This document shows positions 44,758-55,338 of a stretch of DNA of 64,000 nt, one piece after another; positions within the stretch are counted from its first letter, which is position 1, and each line of letters starts with the position of its first letter. Origin of the DNA: Malaya genurostris (Eukaryota; Arthropoda; Insecta; Diptera; Culicidae); the NCBI RefSeq assembly GCF_030247185.1, contig NC_080571.1, positions 1,294,001 to 1,358,000 on the forward strand. The letters are read 5' to 3'. Below the pieces are notes generated by a model, which searched no databases, was not told where the DNA came from, and saw only the letters and a program-made list of their open reading frames with translations. Both the position numbers and the translations under genes were made by a program.

Positions 44758-47700
44758 GGCGGGTGGGTAATGTCAGAGACATAACTGGATGTCGTGAATA
44801 CGAAAACAACTGACATGCTCCTTAACACTTCCGAATATCAATTGTATGAATTATGCACGCATTCCCCTTTTTTCACATTTTTCGCAAAAACAAAGAAAGC
44901 TTCACTTGATCTCGATTACTGTGAATTTCACACAGCGAAAAGTGCACAAATCTAAGCAAACTATTCTTGATTTGCAGTAAACTGAGGATATTTCCCTACG
45001 ATTTGCAAACAACAAATCCTAATAGTTCTTTAGAAAACTTTTAGAGCCATTAGAACGGCTGATATTGTGCAATGCTCTCCACCGATGTTTTTTTTTCCCA
45101 ATGCTAATGACTGGCAGCTGTGACGTAATCACTCTTGTCGAAAGCGTGCAGACGACACAAAACACATCTGCTCGCAGTGGCGATACAATCCAAACTGATT
45201 CAAGTTTTGTTGAGAGGCTTGTTTCTACCTGATTTCGTTTGTAGCTTTTTCACTAATGGGCGGTCCTAACGGCTATAAAATTAGCCGCATACAGAACTTT
45301 ATTGTCGATTATTTCATTTCGGATTTGCATAATTTATTGAAAGAAACTATCAATATGCTGTAGGGATTCGTTTCCAGCATTCAGAAGAGTCAAATTGCGT
45401 AATTCTCTACGACATTAAACTCTAAAACATTTTTTGCAAAAAAAGGCTTCACTTGATCTCGATTACTGTGAATTTCACACAGCGAAAAGTGCACAAATCT
45501 AAGCAAACTGTTCTTGATTTGCAGTAAACTGAGGATATTTCCCTACGATTTGCGAACAACAAATCCTAATAGTTCTTTAGAAAACTTTTAGAGCCATTAG
45601 AACGGCTGATATTGTGCAATGCTCTCCACCGTTGTTTTTTTTTCCCAATGCTAATGACTGGCAGCTGTGACGTAATCGCTCTTGTCGAAAGCGTGCAGAC
45701 GACACAAAACACCTCTGCTCGCAGTGGCGATTGAATCCAAACTGATTGAATTTTTGTTAAGAGATTTCCTTTTATGTGATTTCGTTTGTAGCTTTTTCAC
45801 TAATGGGCGGTCCTAACGGCTATAAAATTAGCCGCATACAGAACTTTATTGTCGATTATTTCATTTCGGATTTGCATAATTTATTGAAAGAAACTATCAA
45901 TATGCTGTAGGGATTCGTTTCCAGCATTCAGAAGAGTCAAATTGCGTAATTCTCTACGACATTAAACTCTAAAACATTTTTTGCAAAAAAAGGCTTCACT
46001 TGATCTCGATTACTGTGAATTTCACACAGCGAAAAGTGCACAAATCTAAGCAAACTGTTCTTGATTTGCAGTAAACTGAGGATATTTCCCTACGATTTGC
46101 GAACAACAAATCCTAATAGTTCTTTAGAAAACTTTTAGAGCCATTAGAACGGCTGATATTGTGCAATGCTCTCCACCGATGTTTTTTTTCCCAATGCTAA
46201 TGACTGGCAGCTGTGACGTAATCGCTCTTGTCGAAAGCGTGCAGACGACACAAAACACATCTGCTCGCAGTGGCGATACAATCCAAACTGATTCAAGTTT
46301 TGTTGAGAGGCTTGTTTCTACCTGATTTCGTTTGTAGCTTTTTCACTAATGGGCGGTCCTAACGGCTATAAAATTAGCCGCATACAGAACTTTATTGTCG
46401 ATTATTTCATTTCGGATTTGCATAATTTATTGAAAGAAACTATCAATATGCTGTAGGGATTCGTTTCCAGCATTCAGAAGAGTCAAATTGCGTAATTCTC
46501 TACGACATTAAACTCTAAAACATTTTTTGCAAAAAAAGGCTTCACTTGATCTCGATTACTGTGAATTTCACACAGCGAAAAGTGCACAAATCTAAGCAAA
46601 CTGTTCTTGATTTGCAGTAAACTGAGGATATTTCCCTACGATTTGCAAACAACAAATCCTAATAGTTCTTTAGAAAACTTTTAGAGCCATTAGAACGGCT
46701 GATATTGTGCAATGCTCTCCACCGATGTTTTTTTTTCCCAATGCTAATGACTGGCAGCTGTGACGTAATCACTCTTGTCGAAAGCGTGCAGACGACACAA
46801 AACACATCTGCTCGCAGTGGCGATACAATCCAAACTGATTCAAGTTTTGTTGAGAGGCTTGTTTCTACCTGATTTCGTTTGTAGCTTTTTCACTAATGGG
46901 CGGTCCTAACGGCTATAAAATTAGCCGCATACAGAACTTTATTGTCGATTATTTCATTTCGGATTTGCATAATTTATTGAAAGAAACTATCAATATGCTG
47001 TAGGGATTCGTTTCCAGCATTCAGAAGAGTCAAATTGCGTAATTCTCTACGACATTAAACTCTAAAACATTTTTTGCAAAAAAAGGCTTCACTTGATCTC
47101 GATTACTGTGAATTTCACACAGCGAAAAGTGCACAAATCTAAGCAAACTGTTCTTGATTTGCAGTAAACTGAGGATATTTCCCTACGATTTGCAAACAAC
47201 AAATCCTAATAGTTCTTTAGAAAACTTTTAGAGCCATTAGAACGGCTGATATTGTGCAATGCTCTCCACCGATGTTTTTTTTTCCCAATGCTAATGACTG
47301 GCAGCTGTGACGTAATCACTCTTGTCGAAAGCGTGCAGACGACACAAAACACCTCTGCTCGCAGTGGCGATTGAATCCAAACTGATTGAATTTTTGTTAA
47401 GAGATTTCCTTTTATGTGATTTCGTTTGTAGCTTTTTCACTAATGGGCGGTCCTAACGGCTATAAAATTAGCCGCATACAGAACTTTATTGTCGATTATT
47501 TCATTTCGGATTTGCATATTTTATTGAAAGAAACTATCAATATGCTGTAGGGATTCGTTTCCAGCATTCAGAAGAGTCAAATTGCGTAATTCTCTACGAC
47601 ATTAAACTCTGGAACATTTTTCGCAAAAAAAGGCTTCACTTGATCTCGATTACTATGAATTTCACACAGCGAAAAGTGCACAAATCTAAGCAAATTGTTC

Positions 47701-48432
47701 TTGATTTGCAGTAAACTGAGGATATTTCCCTACGATTTGCGAACAACAAATCCTAATAGTTCTTTAGAAAACTTTTAGAGCCATTAGAACGGCTGATATT
47801 GTGCAATGCTCTCCACCGTTGTTTTTTTCCCAATGCTAATGACTGGCAGCTGTGACGTAATCGCTCTTGTCGAAAGCGTGCAGACGACACAAAACACCTC
47901 TGCTCGCAGTGGCGATTGAATCCAAACTGATTGAATTTTTGTTAAGAGATTTCCTTTTATGTGATTTCGTTTGTAGCTTTTTCTAGCATTCACAAGGACC
48001 AAATTGAGGAACTCAATTTGGTCCGTCGCTGCTGGTTGATGATTCCACTCCCACGACGTCTGCTTCCATCGAACGCACGAAAAGAAATGATCGATTTTTG
48101 ACCACGGTTCCCCTTTTATACGCATTCAGTTGAAGATATGTGCCTGACTACCTCAAAATCGTCGTCCTTGCGCGAAAAACCCAAGCGGAAGTAAGGTGTT
48201 TTCCGCGTTGTTTTCAAATTTTAAGAAAACTTAATTTTTGAGTTGTTTGTGGTTATCGCACACTGTTCAAAATATTATCCTGAATTCCTGATCATATTTT
48301 TGATGAAATGGTGAAAGAATTATGTTGCTACCATTAATACAAGTCGAGATATTCACGATTAAGTTCTGCCCATTCTTCCATATAGCTAATTTTGAAAAGG
48401 CGCCCCATAGTAAAGTAAGTCGTATTCACGAC
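44758..48432 (-). mobile_element. GAATACG element with a 6-unit 546-bp array (inverted twin of 16683-19655)
   Basis: GGCGGGTGGGTAATGTCAG at 44758 to GTCGTATTCACGAC at 48432, with A-runs outside. The promoter block with reverse TATA is near 48114, and even the odd perfect inverted repeat GGACCAAATTGAG/CTCAATTTGGTCC next to the array is shared with the twin. It differs mainly in unit number. Confidence 0.85.
44880..47990 (-). repeat. 546-bp tandem repeat array, six units
   Basis: The marker TTTCCAGCATTCAGAAGAG occurs at 45371, 45918, 46464, 47011 and 47558, spacing 546-547 bp, with a truncated unit at each edge. Two unit types can be told apart by CGATACAATCC versus CGATTGAATCC; from the promoter side the order is second, second, first, first, second, first. 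Confidence 0.9.
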
Positions 48433-48509
48433 AAAATTAAACAGTTCGATGCAGCGATGAAAGCGTTCTCATATCTGTGTGACGAAGTCGAAGGGCTTAT
48501 AATATAATG

Positions 48510-48600
48510 GCTGTATTTCCACTCACTATCAATCGGATGCCATGGCCTTGAGTTGAAGCTACCGACTTCCACTTCATAAGCGTAGGTTCGAAACTATTTC
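48510..48600 (+). other. Possible tRNA-Leu-like remnant
   Basis: TTCCACTTCATAAGCGTAGG followed by TTCGAAACT resembles the variable arm, T-arm and B box of a leucine tRNA. The 5' half and acceptor stem do not pair convincingly. It could be a degenerate tRNA pseudogene or SINE head, or chance. The remaining 48433-49019 is non-coding right flank of the TIR insertion. Confidence 0.25.
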
Positions 48601-49021
48601 ATCTTTAACAAAACATGTTCAATATAATTCATAACTAATTTAGCCTTCAAGTATGCAATTAAGCTCACCCTCTCAATAATTTTTTATGGCAAATTTCATA
48701 CGCCTAAATGTTGGCTATAAATACATTAAGCTTGTGATTCTATTTTTAGATCAGCACGATTAAATCGTAGTAATCAAAATTGGGTTCAAATAGACATCAA
48801 GAAAGAAATTGGGTATAAACTAATATTCTTGTGGTATAGTTTTGGTATCTTAAATAGGTCAACTTGTTATGAATCTGGTATGCATGGTGTAAATTTTTGG
48901 TATTCAGTTTTGATATTTTAGCTCTTAATTCAACCTAACTAATACCAAACAGAACTATTTTGCTATTCTGAAAAGAATGACATAACATGGTCTTCGTTTG
49001 CTATTCTCTTCTGATCGGGTA

Positions 49022-50861
49022 TCTTCCTTCCAGCATTCAATCACAGTCGCTCGTGATAGGACGGTTCCAGTACAACATATGCCGAGTTCCTCTCTTCAAA
49101 TCGACAGTGTCACCAAGAAACTCATCCGACTTCGGAATATCTACCGGAGGCAGTATCAACGAACTGGCATCCTAGATAGGAAGACTACTTATAACAACTT
49201 AACTAGGATAATCCAGGAAAGGATATCTGAGCTTCGCAACAGAAACTTCCAGCAAAAGCTTCGAGAAATTCTCCCACATTCAAAGCCCTTCTGGTCCTTA
49301 ACGAAGGTGCTTAAGAAAAAACCGAAGCCTATTCCTCCTCTGATGTCACCCCAGGACGCAGCTGAAGGAATACCTTTAATCACACCAGTAGAGAAGGCAA
49401 ATGCGCTAGGCCAGCAGTTTGTGTGTTCTCACAATTTAGGACTCAACATTGTTAGTCCATATGAAAGAGCCGTTGCTGATAGCGTAGCTGAGGTTGACCA
49501 ATCAGACAGCTTAGTTCCTGAGGAAAGCAGAGTCACTGCGAATGAGCTGATGGCTTTTGTGAAAAAATCCAAAAATATGAAGGCCCCCGGTTTCGACAAC
49601 ACATTCAACATTGAGCTGAAACATTTGAGTATTCGCTCATTTGTCTTCTTAGCTAAACTTTTTAACAGGTGCTGGGAGCTTGGTTACTTCCCTTCAATGT
49701 GGAAGTTAGCTAAAGTTATCCCAGTTTTGAAACCGGGGAAAGATCCTTCCTTTTCCAAGAGCTATCGGCCCATCAGCTTACTCTCTGCCCTATCCAAGCT
49801 GTTTGAAAAGTCAATACAAAGGCGAATTCTTGCTTTCGCAGATGAACAGGATATATTTCTGGAAGAACAGTTTGGGTTCCGGAAAGGAAGATCCACCATC
49901 CACCAGCTCACAAGGGTTAACAACGTCATCCAGCAAAACAAATCAGTGTCCAAAACGACTGCCATGGCAATATTGGATATTGAAAAGGCATTCGATAATG
50001 TGTGGCACGATGGACTGGTGTTCAAACTGCATCGGTATAATTTTCCCATGTATCTTATTAAAATTATCAAAAATTATCTTGCAGATAGAGCATTCCAGGT
50101 TTCTCTGAATAATGCACTTTCAGAAAGATTTACTATTCCTGCTGGTGTACCCCAGGGAAGTATCCTAGGTCCCATTCTATACAACATTTTCACATCAGAC
50201 ATCCCACCTCTTCCAGGTGGTGGTGTTCTGTCACAATTTGCTGATGATACTGCCATTCTTTACAAAGGTCGTGTCATTAATGCTCTGAAAAATAAACTAC
50301 AGACAGGTCTGGACGCTTTAACGGAATATTTTACAAGCTGGAAAATTGTGATCAATGCAGCAAAAACTCAGGTCATCTTGTTTCCACATTCAAGATCTCC
50401 AAAACTTGTTCCATCAGACGAATGCCGAATACGATTCGGTGATGAGGTCATTCAATGGTCCGATGAAGTTATCTATCTAGGACTCACCTTTGACAGACAT
50501 CTGATATTCAGGTCACATGTTGACGAAATCGTTCAAAAATGCTGCATACTCATTAGGTCTCTGTATCCGCTGATTTGTAGAACATCTAAACTATGCCTGA
50601 AGAATCAGATGGCTGTCTATAAACAAATCATCTGTTTGGCGGGGTTGTGCACGAACACACAAACTTAGGCTTCAACGCATTCAAAGTAAGATCTTAAAGA
50701 TGATTCTAAATCTACCCCCTTGGACAAGGACTAGTGAAGTACATGAGATTGCCTCACTGGATATACTAGAACAAAAATTCGAACAATACTGCACGAAATT
50801 TGAAGAGAGGTGCTCAATCTCTGAAATACAAATAATTCAAAATTTGTACGTATTAGGTTAG
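49022..50861 (+). pseudogene. Jockey-1 ORF2, reverse transcriptase half (3' part of split gene)
   Basis: Continues the ORF2 interrupted at 40863. All reverse transcriptase motifs are present (DIEKAFDNVWHDGL, AGVPQGSILGPILYN, FADDTAILY). Relative to copy A a 28-bp deletion near 50633 removes the segment after YKQII and shifts the frame, so the frame ends at 50668 (CLAGLCTNTQT). The original stop is recognisable at 50859-50861. Confidence 0.9.
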
Positions 50862-51087
50862 GGATAGTTATAAGTAGGTAGACATTTTATAAATAATTAA
50901 AATAAATATTATGATTAAACATTAGTATGTAAAACAAGAGTAACTAAAACACCTAATATTAATAACGAATCGTATGAACAACAAAGATGAAAGGCCAAAG
51001 GGTCAAAACACTTGTACTGTAAAATGTTGATGTAATACACAAAAATAAGATTAATAAACAGATATTTATGCAAAAAAAAAAAAAAAA

Positions 51088-51680
51088 AGGTCGCATCTCT
51101 CATTCGCTTGGTGGCCATCGAGGCGAGAGGACCTTAACCAGCAGCAGCAGCGGGAGTTAAACTTTCCACCAGCAGCGAGAGAGAATGCACCTTCTGCGTG
51201 GTTAATAAAAACCTCAAACGCTCAGGTCGCATCTCTCATTCGCTTGCTGGCCATCGAGGCGAGAGGACCTTAACCAGCAGCAGCAGCGGGAGTTAAACTT
51301 TCCACCAGCAGCGAGAGAGAATGCACCTTCTGCGTGGTTAATAAAAACCTCAAACGCTCAGGTCGCATCTCTCATTCGCTTGCTGGCCATCGAGGCGAGA
51401 GGACCTTAACCAGCAGCAGCAGCGGGAGTTAAACTTTCCACCAGCAGCGAGAGAGAATGCACCTTCTGCGTGGTTAATAAAAACCTCAAACGCTCAGGTC
51501 GCATCTCTCATTCGCTTGCTGGCCATCGAGGCGAGAGGACCTTAACCAGCAGCAGCAGCGGGAGTTAAACTTTCCACCAGCAGCGAGAGAGAATGCACCT
51601 TCTGCGTGGTTAATAAAAACCTCAAACGCTCAGGTCGCATCTCTTATTCGCTTGCTGGCCACCAAGGCGAGAACCAGCAG
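51088..51680 (+). repeat. 136-bp tandem array, four units plus a partial
   Basis: AGGTCGCATCTCTCATTCGC starts at 51088, 51224, 51360, 51496 and 51632, exactly 136 bp apart, with almost no divergence between units. Related, diverged sequence is single-copy at about 4640-4790 in another GAATACG element. It begins immediately after the Jockey A-tail. Confidence 0.95.
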
Positions 51681-52483
51681 CGACTGAAACTGGATTCTAA
51701 GTCTGTTATTGGATCTAAATTTAGGTCTTGAACTCAGGGTCCAGTTCTCTATTCCAGACTTCTATTCGGTTCTTCTTAAAACCATAATAATACTCCTAAA
51801 GGATTATGCGGAATTTACTTTACTGTACCTCTATACAACCCATTTTTTATTCATGGCGAAAAATCGTCTTCAAATTTCAGAGCTTAGTTCCGGAATATGA
51901 GTTTAGAATTCAGAGTCTGCGTGCTGAATTGGATTCTGGAAAATGATTGTAGTTCTAGAACTAAAATCCAATTGAGTTCTGAGTCTGTTCTATGTTCTAA
52001 ATTTAATTCTTGAACTCAGTTCCAGTTATTAATTTCAGAATTCTTCAAATCGGTTCTTTTTAGAACCATAATAATACTCCCAAAGAGTTAAGCGAAATTT
52101 TACTTTTCTGTACTCTATACAGTCCATTTTTAAATTAGTTGCAGTTTGTAGAACTTCCTTTTGATTTGCTATATAAAATGCATAGCACCGACTCGGAAGC
52201 CATTCATTTCGAATTTGGCTGTCGTTGTCAACGTATCGATTATTTTATTACAAAGAACTATACTGCTTATTTCATAATATTTAATTGCGTTTCAGAATGA
52301 TTAATGTAACTAATCTGTAATCTAGTCTAGGCGCATCGTTTAAAATTCTAGTAATGAAAGAGGGGGAAGTTGCACAATTCAAACAATCGATCAACTACCA
52401 ATTCGAATTCGGAAGTATAAATAAAGCGTGTCATATTCGTATTCACGACATCCAGTTATGTCTCTGACATTACACACCCGTAC

Positions 52484-52925
52484 TTTTTTCACTCGGTTTG
52501 TCATGAGTAAGATACTCAGCCTTTGTTTCCTGGAGAAATTTCGTGATTTTATCGTATTCTTCTTGCGAGTGACAAAGCAGCTTGGTCCCAAAACTGCAAA
52601 GTTTGAACGTTGGATTCACTTTTAACGAGTGCAATGCCTTTCTCAATGAGTGATACTCCGCAATGCCAACCATCAGAGGCGGAAGTTTATCTTTTATCTT
52701 CTTGGTCACTGTTTTCCAATTGGGATCATCCATATTATCCGGATCAGCAACTGGGTTGTAGTCAACGTCTAGCGACGCGAACGAGTTCATCGTAGCCACC
52801 GACACATGGCTGCCAATCGATTTGCTGGAATCCGTAGATTTCTTTCGTTTTCGGTCGGGATGTCCGGAACGCTCCCTCCTATTCACTCTGTCACGATTGA
52901 TCGCTTTAAGCGACATTTTCTTCAA
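52484..52925 (-). pseudogene. Jockey-2 ORF1 (gag) N-terminal part, inverted
   Basis: The minus-strand frame starts with KKMSLKAINRDRVNRRERSG, a basic N-terminus, and continues to WKTVTKKIKDKLPPLMVG and YDKITKFLQETKAEYLTHD. This aligns with the Jockey-1 gag (ECYLKQTKAEYFTHD), so it is gag of a related but distinct Jockey family. The frame is cut near 52490 by a GAATACG end, before the zinc knuckles. It points away from the reverse transcriptase at 53.3-55.2 kb, which probably belongs to the same element. Confidence 0.75.
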
Positions 52926-52930
52926 AACGC

Positions 52931-53340
52931 TCGTCTATAGCTATAATTTTGCTTCTATTTATAGCTTCGCGTGCTTCCAACAGCTTCGCTTTTGCATCGA
53001 TTGACCAATCAGAGCGCTGCTTTCCCTTCGATATATCGCTTACTCCTTCAAAACCGTCGACTATTGCAGGGAAATCCGGTATGCCGGAGATTTTCTGCAG
53101 ACAAACTAGGCCAGTGCTAGCTATTAATCAACATTTCAATGATATACAATTAAAAATACATGGCTATGAACATTCGAATCAATACGTAGAAATATTTCCA
53201 ATCAAATGGTGATATAATATTAATAATTGATACAAAAATGATTGAGCTGTAATTGTTCAAAACCTGACCACATTTCTACGTGTATTTTTCTTGAGTTTCT
53301 AATTTGCACCCCTATATAGAAAACAAAAATGTGTTCCACA
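52931..53340 (-). mobile_element. TTAA element fragment between the two Jockey-2 pieces
   Basis: Reverse copy from TAGCTATAATTTTGCTTC to GTGTTCCACA. Its missing half, starting at the same internal position (AACGTTTTAGTCC), lies forward at 59026. Confidence 0.75.
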
Positions 53341-53341
53341 T

Positions 53342-54076
53342 TGAAAACTGGGACCCAAAGCGTACTCCTTGATGACAAGTGGGTTCAACCGTTGTTTGAC
53401 CCTAGCGTATTTTCCGAAACACTGGAAGGTAGCCAAGGTGATACCCATACTAAAGCCAGGTAAGGACCCGACCAGTCCTACGAGTTATCGTCCAATCAGT
53501 CTGTTATCTGCACTTAGCAAGGCTTTCGGAAAATCGATATACGCTCGCATACTTGACCATGCGGAAAGAAATAACATCCTTTTAGATGTTCAGTTTGGTT
53601 TTCGACGGGAACACTCAACAGTCCACCAGTTACAACGAGTAAAGAACTTTATTGCTAGAAATAAAGTAGTCTCCAAGTCGACAGTCATGGCCTGCCTCGA
53701 TATCGAGAAAGCGTTTGACAACGTGTGGCACGATGGCCTCGTCCACAAGTTAGTCCAGTTTAATTTCCCGACGTATCTGGCCAGAATAATTCAAAACTAC
53801 CTCAAAGATCGTAAATCAACAGTGTGCATCCTCGGCCACTCATCTGACCCCTACGACGTTGGCGCAGGAGTCCCTCAAGGAAGTATCCTTGGGCCGATAC
53901 TTTACAACCTGTTTACATCGGATATTCCCCCTCTTCCTGGTGAGGCGTATCATGTCTCTTTGCGGACGACACTGCCATTGTGTATAATGGTAGGAACATC
54001 AAATCCATGACGAATAAGCTTCAAAATTGTCTAAACACTTTTAATGAATGCGAGTAAAACACAAACGATTGTTTTT
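53342..54076 (+). pseudogene. Jockey-2 ORF2, reverse transcriptase (first part)
   Basis: Reads LGPKAYSLMTSGFNRCL, LKPGKDPTSPTSYRPISLLS, CLDIEKAFDNVWHDGLVH and GAGVPQGSILGPILYN. One base is lost just before the catalytic FADDTAIVYN, which is therefore out of frame, and about 30 bases are missing before NASKTQTIVF. The sequence then stops at a GCCTTTCTC repeat. The endonuclease and everything upstream are absent on this strand. Confidence 0.85.
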
Positions 54077-54748
54077 GCCTTTCTCATATAGAAAGGTTAT
54101 GCAATCACTGTGAAAACCGACTTTTGAACCGAGGCCCGGAGGGCCGAGTGTCATATACCATTCGACTCAGTTCGTCGAGTACGCAAAATGTCTGTGTGTG
54201 TATGTGTGTGTGTAACGTTTTTTTGCACTAACTTTTCTCGGAGATGGCTGAACCGATTTTCACAAACTTAGATTCAAATGAAAGGTCTTGTGGTCCCATA
54301 CAAAATTCCTGAATATTATTTGGATCCAACTTCCGGTTCGGGAGTTATGGGGTAAAATTTGCAAAAAATGAAAATATGTGTTCTAACTTTTCTCATAGAT
54401 GGCGCAACCGATTTGCACAATCTTAGATTCAAATGAAAGGTCCTGTGGTCCCATGCGTAATTCCTGAATTTCATGCGGATCCGACTTCCGGATCCGGAAA
54501 TATAGGGTAAAGTGGGTTAAAAATTGTATACCATCACTGAAATGGGGAAAACCCTTTAAAAAAATTCTAAATCGACCTCAAATCTTTTCCAATTGATAGT
54601 TTTTATCAGTAGACGGTCAAACAAACCGATTTCGATTATTCTTTCAAGAATCGCAGAGAATTATTTTGAAGAATACCACAGTATTATATATGATAGTATG
54701 ATTGATATGAGAAAGGCATCATTACACCACTAGGTGGATTAAAACAGG
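54077..54748 (+). mobile_element. GCCTTTCTC-family repeat, 672 bp
   Basis: GCCTTTCTCATATAGAAAGG to CACTAGGTGGATTAAAACAGG, inside the Jockey-2 ORF2. It has the shared AACCGAGGCCCGGAGGGCCG and GT-tract landmarks and three CCGACTTCCGG-type repeats. The shortest apparently complete copy here. Confidence 0.85.
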
Positions 54749-54751
54749 ATT

Positions 54752-55217
54752 TTCTTCGGCTAAGATTCATCTCAACGGTGTAGATATCCCTTGGTTATTG
54801 GAAGTAGGTTACCTTGGCTTAGTATTGGACAAAAAGATGCTCTTTCGTACGCATGTAGACCGAATCGTCATCAAAAGCACGTCATTGTTAAAACGTCTTT
54901 ACCCGTTAATAAATCGTCGCTCTAAGCTATCCATTATTAACAAATTCGCTATCTACAAGCAAATAGTATCAGCAATGTTATTGTATGCTGCTCCTGTGTG
55001 GAAAACATGCGCACGAACACATCATCAGAAACTGCAGAGAGTTCAAAATCGCTTCCTCAAAATGATTTTGAATTTACCAACCAGAACCAGCACAGTTGAG
55101 GTCCATCGGCTAGCAAATATTGAATATGTTTTCACCACAATCGCCCAAAGTGCGGAGATATTTGAAACAAGTGCGTCACAGTCTGATGCTCTGCTCGTTC
55201 GTGAGCATTTTATGTAG
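54752..55217 (+). pseudogene. Jockey-2 ORF2, C-terminal part
   Basis: Resumes as SSAKIHLNGVDIPWLLEVGY, YLGLVLDKKMLFRTHVDRIV, RLYPLINRRSKLSIINKF, CARTHHQKLQRVQNRFLKMI and ends REHFM, closely parallel to the Jockey-1 C-terminus. The following 3' UTR is itself interrupted at 55339 and 57220 and ends in a short A-run near 59020. Confidence 0.8.
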
Positions 55218-55338
55218 GTTAGTTAGGTAGGATAGATTAATAATTATAAACAATATCATAGCACTTAAGTGCTAAACTGTAGATTAATTATTTCTAATAT
55301 TAAATAACCACGAACAAAATGTTGAAAAAATGTAACTA

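Larger units (their letters stand above)
40864..49019. mobile_element. 8156-bp TIR-bounded insertion with TA duplication
   Basis: Left end CCCGATCATAAGAGAAGAGC, right end the inverted GCTATTCTCTTCTGATCGGG; about 26 bp match with three differences. TA is at 40862-40863 and 49020-49021, and copy A gives the empty site GCAGCCCTATCTTCC. No transposase is seen in it. The ends probably belong to a modest non-autonomous element of Tc1/mariner-type target preference that was enlarged by later insertions (GCCTTTCTC repeat, TACACC element, GAATACG array element). Confidence 0.85.
38812..51087 (+). mobile_element. Jockey-1 copy B, near full length, split by an 8.16-kb insertion
   Basis: About 4.1 kb after removing the insertion: 5' region, ORF1, ORF2, 3' UTR and an A-run of 18 ending at 51087. 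It extends about 2.7 kb further 5' than copy A and is probably close to complete. The exact 5' boundary is judged from where the element promoter sequence stops and is uncertain by some bases. Confidence 0.85.
38466..52483 (+). mobile_element. GAATACG element split by Jockey-1 copy B
   Basis: The left part 38466-38811 ends a few bases after TATAAAAG (38778) and ATCGATCAT. The right part starts after the Jockey A-tail at 51088 with a 136-bp array, then the AGTTC-rich tail and CATTACACACCCGTAC ending at 52483. All of 38.8-51.1 kb is nested insertion. Sequence between the insertion point and the array in other copies is missing here. Confidence 0.7.

Noticed and set aside
47784..48125. 113-aa frame on the minus strand (MRIKGEPWSKID...)
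   Set aside because: Only the first 48 codons recur in the inverted twin (16990-17172), and it starts within the TATA block itself, upstream of any plausible transcription start.
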